NCBI RefSeq assembly: GCF_947087965.1
Contig: NZ_CAMUES010000002.1
Span: 124,001-188,000 of the forward strand
Reading direction: 5' to 3'
Source of the DNA: an uncultured Mobiluncus sp.
GTDB lineage: Bacteria; Actinomycetota; Actinomycetes; Actinomycetales; Actinomycetaceae
Length of the DNA stretch: 64,000 bases
Shown: positions 59,831 to 64,000 of the stretch, piece by piece
Position numbering within the stretch: position 1 is the first letter of the stretch
Layout of the letters: each line of letters opens with the position of its first letter
Position numbers and translations under genes: made by a program
Notes under the pieces: generated by a model
What the model was told of the DNA's origin: nothing
The model's database searches: none
What the model saw: only the letters and a program-made list of their open reading frames with translations

Positions 59831-60277
59831 GTGTCGGAAACGAATCCAGGACCGGATCCTACTGAAACTGCAGTTTTTGGAGCTATCGGCAGTATTACTG
59901 AAACGGAACCAGAACTGGGTAAGCGAGTTTTGTCCTCCGCAGACGAGGAGGCCGTAGCGGCTCTGCCTGCAGGTTCGGCACTGCTCATCGTGCAGCGTGG
60001 CCCTTCCGCGGGGGCGCGTTTCCTGCTCGATACGGACCGCATTACCGCGGGGCGGCATCCCAAGTCAGATATTTTCCTCGATGATGTGACGGTTTCTCGC
60101 CGGCATTGCGAGTTTATCCGTCAAGAAAACGGTTACCTGGTTCGCGATGTCGGCTCACTCAACGGTACCTATATTGACCGGGAAAGAGTGGAGTCTCACC
60201 TGCTGACACCGGGGGAGGAAGTCCAGATTGGCAAGTTTCGATTGGCTTACTACCCGGCGGTGAATTTTAAGCAATGA
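59831..60277 (+). CDS. garA: FHA-domain protein GarA/OdhI-like
   Basis: The product is 148 residues from GTG 59831, which has an AGGAGG RBS. The N-terminal tail holds DPTETAVFGAI, matching the Ser/Thr kinase target motif of GarA (Thr residues 11 and 13). The FHA domain shows GRHPKSDIFLDDVTVSRRHCEF and GSLNGTYIDRERV. In actinobacteria the unphosphorylated protein inhibits 2-oxoglutarate dehydrogenase and steers flux toward glutamate; PknB or PknG phosphorylation frees it. No kinase gene is in this window. The stop overlaps the next gene by 4 nt. Confidence 0.92.
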   Translation: MSETNPGPDPTETAVFGAIGSITETEPELGKRVLSSADEEAVAALPAGSALLIVQRGPSAGARFLLDTDRITAGRHPKSDIFLDDVTVSRRHCEFIRQENGYLVRDVGSLNGTYIDRERVESHLLTPGEEVQIGKFRLAYYPAVNFKQ

Positions 60278-61011
60278 ATCAGGCAGCCCGAAAAGTCAAT
60301 GACGTTGACGGGTCGTGGCCTCCAGAGGTAAGTCATGAGCCGACTATGTCCATTGGACGAGTGCACGAGATTATCGTGAAGGAATTTCCTTCAGTGTCTC
60401 AGGCTAAATTGCGCAATTTTGAGAAGCACGGGATTGTCTGCCCGGCTCGGATGTCCAATGGTTACCGCGGCTATTCCCAGGCCGATTTAGAGCGCATTCG
60501 CTACGCCCTGAAAGCTCAGCGTGACAGTTACCTGCCGCTGAATCAGATAGGCGAAAATTTGCGGCTCTTGGATTTGGGGGAGGAGCCCCTACCGGTGCAG
60601 CCGGTCATGCGGGTTGTGGCTTCGGAGGGCCAGGTGCGTCTGCCGAACCATTCCCGCATCTCGTTGCGAGATTTACTGGTTTATACCGGCGCTTCCGAGG
60701 AACTGTTGGAAAAAGCGGTCAATGCCAAGCTGATTACCCCGGATTTTTCTTCCCGGTTTTCTTCCGGTGCGGTCGCGGTGGTGCAGGCGTTGGAAGTCTT
60801 GGAGAAACAGGGTATCGAGCCGCGGAATTTACGCTCCGTTTACTCGGCTGTCAACGCAATTTTGGATTTGATTGACCGGGTGGTGGCTCCGGAACGGCAA
60901 AAGAACAACGCCGCCGCCAAGGATCGTGCCCAGGTGCGGGCGGTAGAACTTTCTGCGCAATTGCAGGCTTTAGCCGAGGCTTTGCTGACTGTCGGAGTCG
61001 ACGAGCTGTAG
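60274..61011 (+). CDS. ftsR: MerR-family regulator FtsR
   Basis: The product is 245 residues. A MerR-like winged helix with PSVSQAKLRNFEKHGIVCPARMSNGYRGYSQADLERI begins near residue 35. After it come an oligomerisation region and helices without the Cys residues of metal sensors. The position after garA matches Rv1828; the C. glutamicum homologue FtsR activates ftsZ. It is translationally coupled to garA by ATGA. Confidence 0.85.
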   Translation: MNQAARKVNDVDGSWPPEVSHEPTMSIGRVHEIIVKEFPSVSQAKLRNFEKHGIVCPARMSNGYRGYSQADLERIRYALKAQRDSYLPLNQIGENLRLLDLGEEPLPVQPVMRVVASEGQVRLPNHSRISLRDLLVYTGASEELLEKAVNAKLITPDFSSRFSSGAVAVVQALEVLEKQGIEPRNLRSVYSAVNAILDLIDRVVAPERQKNNAAAKDRAQVRAVELSAQLQALAEALLTVGVDEL

Positions 61012-61051
61012 GCCATCGCCACAGGAGAGGGAACTGTTTGTCTCTCGACCT

Positions 61052-61080
61052 ACCTTGCACTTAAACTTTAAGTGCAAGGT
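61052..61080. repeat. 29-bp perfect palindrome after ftsR
   Basis: Two 14-base arms (beginning ACCTTGCACTTAAA) are perfect inverse complements around one C, in the 145-nt gap between ftsR and the second MerR gene. TTTG follows, but the stem is A+T-rich in the middle and the U run is short. It may be a terminator or an operator. Confidence 0.6.
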
Positions 61081-61105
61081 TTGGGCGCGCCGCGCATCAG
61101 ACCAC

Positions 61106-61136
61106 GTTTCTATGGTGCATAATCTAAAATAGAAAC
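61106..61136 (+). promoter_or_regulatory. inverted repeat at the promoter of the second MerR gene
   Basis: GTTTCTAT (61106-61113) and ATAGAAAC (61129-61136) form 8-base arms 15 nt apart, around TAATCT/TAAAAT -10-like bases. A dyad inside a promoter is the usual MerR operator layout, so self-regulation is possible. Confidence 0.5.
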
Positions 61137-61156
61137 ACACTTGAACGGAGGTTGCC

Positions 61157-61723
61157 TTGGAAAAGCCAAGCAAGACTGGAGTACCGCAAATCAAGCAGGG
61201 GATGCTGTTTGGTGAGACTCTGCCAGTCATCGACGAGGAAACCGGTTTTCGCGGACCGACTGCCTGCAAGGCAGCCGGAATTACTTATCGCCAGCTCGAC
61301 TACTGGGCGCGCACCGGTTTAGTTGAACCGTCCGTGCGCAACGCCCGCGGTTCGGGCTCGCAACGTCTCTATTCTTTCCGGGACTGCCTGTTGCTCAAGG
61401 TTGTAAAGCGCCTGCTGGATACCGGCGTTTCGCTGCAACAGATTCGCGTGGCTGTAGCGACCTTGTCCAAGATGGGGGTCGAGGACCTGGCGGGGATTAC
61501 CCTCATGAGTGACGGTGCTTCGGTTTACGCCTGTACTTCACAAGACGAAGTCATCGACTTGGTGCAGGGCGGTCAGGGTGTGTTTGGTATTGCAGTAGGA
61601 CGCGTCTGGCACGAAATTGAGGGTGAGCTGGCGCAGCTGCCTGTAGAGAACATCAATGACGACAACGTGGTAGTGCGCGATGAATTGGCAGAGCGTCGCG
61701 CACGCCGCCGCCAAGTCAGCTAA
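61157..61723 (+). CDS. MerR-family transcriptional regulator (Rv1830-like)
   Basis: The product is 188 residues from TTG 61157, preceded by GGAGG. It has an N-terminal extension (~40 residues), then the winged helix YRQLDYWARTGLVEPSVRNA, RLYSFRDCLLLKVVKRLLD and LQQIRVAVATL. The C-terminal part carries no effector-binding domain that I know. In M. tuberculosis Rv1830 is the same distance from garA, with the nuclease gene Rv1829 between; here no nuclease gene is present. The ending is Arg-rich. Confidence 0.87.
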   Translation: MEKPSKTGVPQIKQGMLFGETLPVIDEETGFRGPTACKAAGITYRQLDYWARTGLVEPSVRNARGSGSQRLYSFRDCLLLKVVKRLLDTGVSLQQIRVAVATLSKMGVEDLAGITLMSDGASVYACTSQDEVIDLVQGGQGVFGIAVGRVWHEIEGELAQLPVENINDDNVVVRDELAERRARRRQVS

Positions 61724-61750
61724 CAGATTTTTTCGCGCTCACCAGCGCGG

Positions 61751-61766
61751 TGCCAAAACTTTGGCA
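61751..61766. repeat. short palindrome after the second MerR gene
   Basis: TGCCAAA and TTTGGCA flank AC. It is a minor hairpin or a protein-binding site. No function is evident. Confidence 0.35.
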
Positions 61767-61772
61767 AGACAG

Positions 61773-61820
61773 TGTCCCGGTCGGAGGTTAGGGAGATGCG
61801 TTCCGACCGGGACATTTTTT
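61773..61820 (+). terminator. terminator after the second MerR gene
   Basis: TGTCCCGGTCGGA pairs perfectly with TCCGACCGGGACA (13 bp) around a 16-base loop, followed by TTTTTT. Confidence 0.9.
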
Positions 61821-61937
61821 GCACACAAAGTGGGGGGATAGAGCGCTATGTCCCCGGCATACGCAAAATGACATAATATATATTATCGGATTGGAGCGGC
61901 ACAGCGAGAGAACAATACCAACGCTACAACACCGCTT

Positions 61938-61968
61938 TTGAGCAAAAATCCCCTAAATCGGTTAGAAT
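61938..61968 (+). promoter_or_regulatory. candidate promoter of rbpA
   Basis: TTGAGC (61938-61943) and TAGAAT (61963-61968) are 19 nt apart, a little long. A run of alternating TA (TAATATATATTA) lies further upstream near 61874. Confidence 0.4.
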
Positions 61969-62000
61969 GAACCGCTAAGCATAACAAGGAGGCACTAATC

Positions 62001-62351
62001 GTGGCTGATCGCGCACTACGCGGGATGCGTATGGGTTCCAATTCTCTTGAGTCCGAAGAAGGCGTTGTTTTTGTAGAGCGCCAAAATGTGGACTACACCT
62101 GCCCGGAAGGACACGCTTTCGATATTCCCTTCGCGATTGACGCTGAGGTGCCAGATGCCTGGGATTGCCCGATTTGTTCGAAAATCGCAGTACGAAACGG
62201 CGCGGAAGACTTCCAAGAAGAAAACACCGCCAAACCGCAGCGCAACCACTGGGAGCATCTCATTGAACGGCGCACCGAGGAAGAACTCCAGATTCTGTTA
62301 GACGAGCGCTTGGAGGCTTTGCGCTCTGGCCGGCGGCACTACGGACGGTAA
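62001..62351 (+). CDS. rbpA: RNA polymerase-binding protein RbpA
   Basis: The product is 116 residues from GTG 62001, which has an AAGGAGG RBS. The N-terminal RGMRMGSNSLES, the zinc-type CPEGHAF with CPIC, and the sigma-interacting C-terminal helix HWEHLIERRTEEELQILLDERLEALR are typical. It binds sigma and core RNA polymerase and helps open promoters in actinobacteria. It is next to ppm1 and lnt as in mycobacteria (Rv2050-Rv2051c), convergent with ppm1. Confidence 0.95.
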   Translation: MADRALRGMRMGSNSLESEEGVVFVERQNVDYTCPEGHAFDIPFAIDAEVPDAWDCPICSKIAVRNGAEDFQEENTAKPQRNHWEHLIERRTEEELQILLDERLEALRSGRRHYGR

Positions 62352-62413
62352 CGTTAAAAGCGCTGTCTGTTTCATTATGACGCGGTTTCTTTTCCTAGAA
62401 AAATGACATAACA

Positions 62414-63160
62414 CTATGCCAGGTTGCGCAGTTCCCGTATCCGCCATTTAACAACTTCCAGGAACGCTTCCTTGATGATTGACCCGCTCATTTTCGAAGT
62501 TCCCGCCCGGCGTTCCACAAAGGTGATGGGCACTTCCACAATCTTGCCCCCCGCCCGGCGCGTCCGCCAGGTCATCTCGATCTGGAAACCATACCCTTTT
62601 GATTCAATGACGTAACGCTGCAGCAAACGATTTAGGAAATCGACCCGATAGACCCGAAAACCCGCCGTCGTGTCGGCTACGTCCAGCCTCAGTACCGCAT
62701 TGACATAAAAGCTGCCCGCCCGACTCAGCAGTTGGCGCGACCTTGACCATCCCGCGGTCGCTCCCCCGCGCCGCCAGCGCGAGCCGATGACTAGGTCCGG
62801 GCGACCGCTGCCGTGAGCCAGAGCCAACAAACGCGGTAAGTCCTCAGGCCGGTGCGAGCCGTCGGCATCGAATTCCCCGACCCAGGTAAATCCGTGACTA
62901 TCCGCCCAGGCAAACGCCGCTAAATACGCTGGTCCCAGACCTTCCTTGCCCGCCCGGTGCAACACGTGAAGCTGCGGGCGGTCCGCGGCTAAGGCATCTG
63001 CCAGCTGACCCGTACCGTCAGGCGAGTTATCATCCACGATGAGGATGTGGATCCCCGGTGCTTGGGCCAAAACTTCCCCGATAATCCATTCCAAGTTTTC
63101 CCGTTCGTTATAAGTCGGGATAGCGATAACGGTTTTCGCATTGAGATTAGTGTTTTCCAC
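62414..63160 (-). CDS. ppm1: polyprenol-phosphate mannosyltransferase
   Basis: The product is 248 residues, a family 2 glycosyltransferase. Motifs are VIAIPTYNERENLEWI, DDNSPDGT, the metal-binding DADGSH and the ending YGFQIEMTWRTRRAG, then PITFVERRAGTSKMSG. It moves mannose from GDP-mannose to polyprenyl phosphate, giving a donor for lipomannan and protein mannosylation. The start codon overlaps lnt by 14 nt. In M. tuberculosis the two are fused in one protein. Confidence 0.93.
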   Translation of the reverse strand: MENTNLNAKTVIAIPTYNERENLEWIIGEVLAQAPGIHILIVDDNSPDGTGQLADALAADRPQLHVLHRAGKEGLGPAYLAAFAWADSHGFTWVGEFDADGSHRPEDLPRLLALAHGSGRPDLVIGSRWRRGGATAGWSRSRQLLSRAGSFYVNAVLRLDVADTTAGFRVYRVDFLNRLLQRYVIESKGYGFQIEMTWRTRRAGGKIVEVPITFVERRAGTSKMSGSIIKEAFLEVVKWRIRELRNLA

Positions 63161-64000
63161 GTTTCCAACTTTCTGTCATAGCTAATAAAACTTGCAAAGC
63201 CGCAGCCAGAACCACCAATACCAGCGATCCCAGCCCGAGCAGCCCCCCGATGACGGTGGCGGGGGTAGTTCCGCTGCGCAGGGGAATATCTGTAACGAAA
63301 CTGCCGGCTGTAAAGTTCGGAATGACCCGGCCTACAATCTGGCCGTGGGCATCAATTCGAGCGGTGGAATCCATGGTGGATACTTGAATAGTGTCCAAAG
63401 CGTGTTCGGCGGCGCGAAAGCGGGCAATGGCGAGTTGCTGGTCAGCTTCATCGGAAGAACCAAAGAAAGAATTCGATGTCGGCACGTAGATGAAGTTCGC
63501 GCCAGTCACCGCTTGGCGCACCAGGTCATCATCGGCAATCTCGTAACAAATCGGGCTGGCCAAGCGCGTGTCTCGACCGGACAATGAGACCTCGAGCTGG
63601 GCCACGCTTTCGCCCGCAACCAAATCCGTGGGAACCAAGGTGGCGAAAGCAGGAATGACAGTGGCAAAGAATTTACGCCAGGGCAGATACTCGCCGAAAG
63701 GAACCAGGTGTTTCTTGGCGTAAGTGTCTCGGACCTCCCCGTCTGACCACACCAATATGGTGTTCTGCAGGGAACTGGTGTCAACTTCGTTCCCGGCAAG
63801 GCTGGCGACCCCCGGTCCGCGCGCCCCGGCTCCCAACGTTCCGGTGATGAGCGGGGCCTGGAAGGCTGCGGTGACTTCGTTCACCAGCGCGGCGGCACTA
63901 GGGCTGGTGCGCGGATCCACGTCTGCCGCGTTTTCTGCCCACAACACCACGTCAACGTGTTGAGCCGTCCGGTGACGCAAACGTAGAGACTCATCCACGT
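63147..64000 (-). CDS. lnt: apolipoprotein N-acyltransferase, C-terminal part (cut by the window edge)
   Basis: The last ~284 codons are visible; the frame stays open to the window edge. This part is the nitrilase-like domain. The catalytic Glu is in VVLWAENAAD, Lys in YAKKHLVPFGEYLPWR and Cys in ASPICYEIADD. A C-terminal membrane span (GLLGLGSLVLVVLAAALQVLL) follows. It adds the third acyl chain to lipoproteins. The membrane-spanning N-terminus lies beyond 64000. It is translationally coupled with ppm1. Confidence 0.93.
   Translation of the reverse strand, partial: VDESLRLRHRTAQHVDVVLWAENAADVDPRTSPSAAALVNEVTAAFQAPLITGTLGAGARGPGVASLAGNEVDTSSLQNTILVWSDGEVRDTYAKKHLVPFGEYLPWRKFFATVIPAFATLVPTDLVAGESVAQLEVSLSGRDTRLASPICYEIADDDLVRQAVTGANFIYVPTSNSFFGSSDEADQQLAIARFRAAEHALDTIQVSTMDSTARIDAHGQIVGRVIPNFTAGSFVTDIPLRSGTTPATVIGGLLGLGSLVLVVLAAALQVLLAMTESWKRGKH

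Overview
The window reads as core chromosome of an actinobacterium of medium-high G+C. The basis is a pupylation locus (arc, dop, pup, pafA), RbpA, GarA with its MerR partner, Lgt, Lnt and Ppm1, and gene neighbourhoods that match the Mycobacterium tuberculosis backbone in several blocks (hisF-hisI-trpC-lgt; pdtaR-polA-rpsA-coaE-uvrB-uvrA; garA-ftsR-second MerR; rbpA-ppm1-lnt). A secreted protease with cell-wall-binding repeats and the lack of 20S proteasome genes fit an Actinomycetaceae-type host such as a Mobiluncus relative. That name is an inference. I saw no insertion sequence, prophage, CRISPR array or rRNA gene.

Layout. 1-7.6 kb: end of an ABC ATPase, RraA, an A+T-rich lipoprotein gene, an orphan D12-class DNA methyltransferase, TrmL, an SNF2 ATPase and a small unknown gene. 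7.7-12.7 kb: tRNA-Leu(GAG), GNAT and MazG-like enzymes, a flavin oxidoreductase, an extremely Asp-rich protein, an aldo/keto reductase and a RecB-type Fe-S nuclease. 12.8-20.3 kb: trmI-arc-dop-pup-pafA and a membrane protein with two worn FKBP-like domains. 20.3-23.6 kb: hisF-hisI-trpC-lgt. 23.7-25.9 kb: a small unknown gene with a structured leader, then SOS-controlled umuD-umuC. 26-29 kb: the divergent DUF1846 and DUF4032 genes and an odd tRNA-Leu(CAA). 29-40.3 kb: pdtaR, a thioesterase, polA, a dicarboxylate symporter, rpsA, glycerate kinase, coaE and uvrB. 40.5-47.1 kb: proline uptake and breakdown (putP, putA), then a TerC-type manganese exporter behind a yybP-ykoY riboswitch. 47.1-54.5 kb: secreted protease, SBF-like transporter, YciI protein, uvrA-msrB and a DsbA-like membrane protein. 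54.6-59.7 kb: one 5-kb gene for a worn DUF4011-helicase-nuclease-DUF3320 protein. 59.8-64 kb: garA, ftsR, a second MerR gene, rbpA, ppm1 and lnt.

How it works together. DNA repair is well represented: UvrA, UvrB, Pol I, UmuDC and a RecB-like nuclease. UmuDC sits under a perfect LexA box that overlaps its own start codon. The Pup-ligase system looks complete but has no 20S core at its usual place, and both the ARC tail and the Pup tail fit a proteasome-independent role. Lgt, Lnt and Ppm1 supply lipoprotein maturation and polyprenol-mannose. A repeated layout, a TANNNT box 6-7 nt before an ATG or GTG, suggests that about a dozen genes here are translated from leaderless mRNAs.

The two observations I would follow first are the 1,696-residue DUF4011/DUF3320 protein, whose catalytic motifs are eroded while its reading frame is intact, and the proteasome-less Pup locus with its linked FKBP-like membrane protein. 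No intergenic stretch is longer than about 300 bases.
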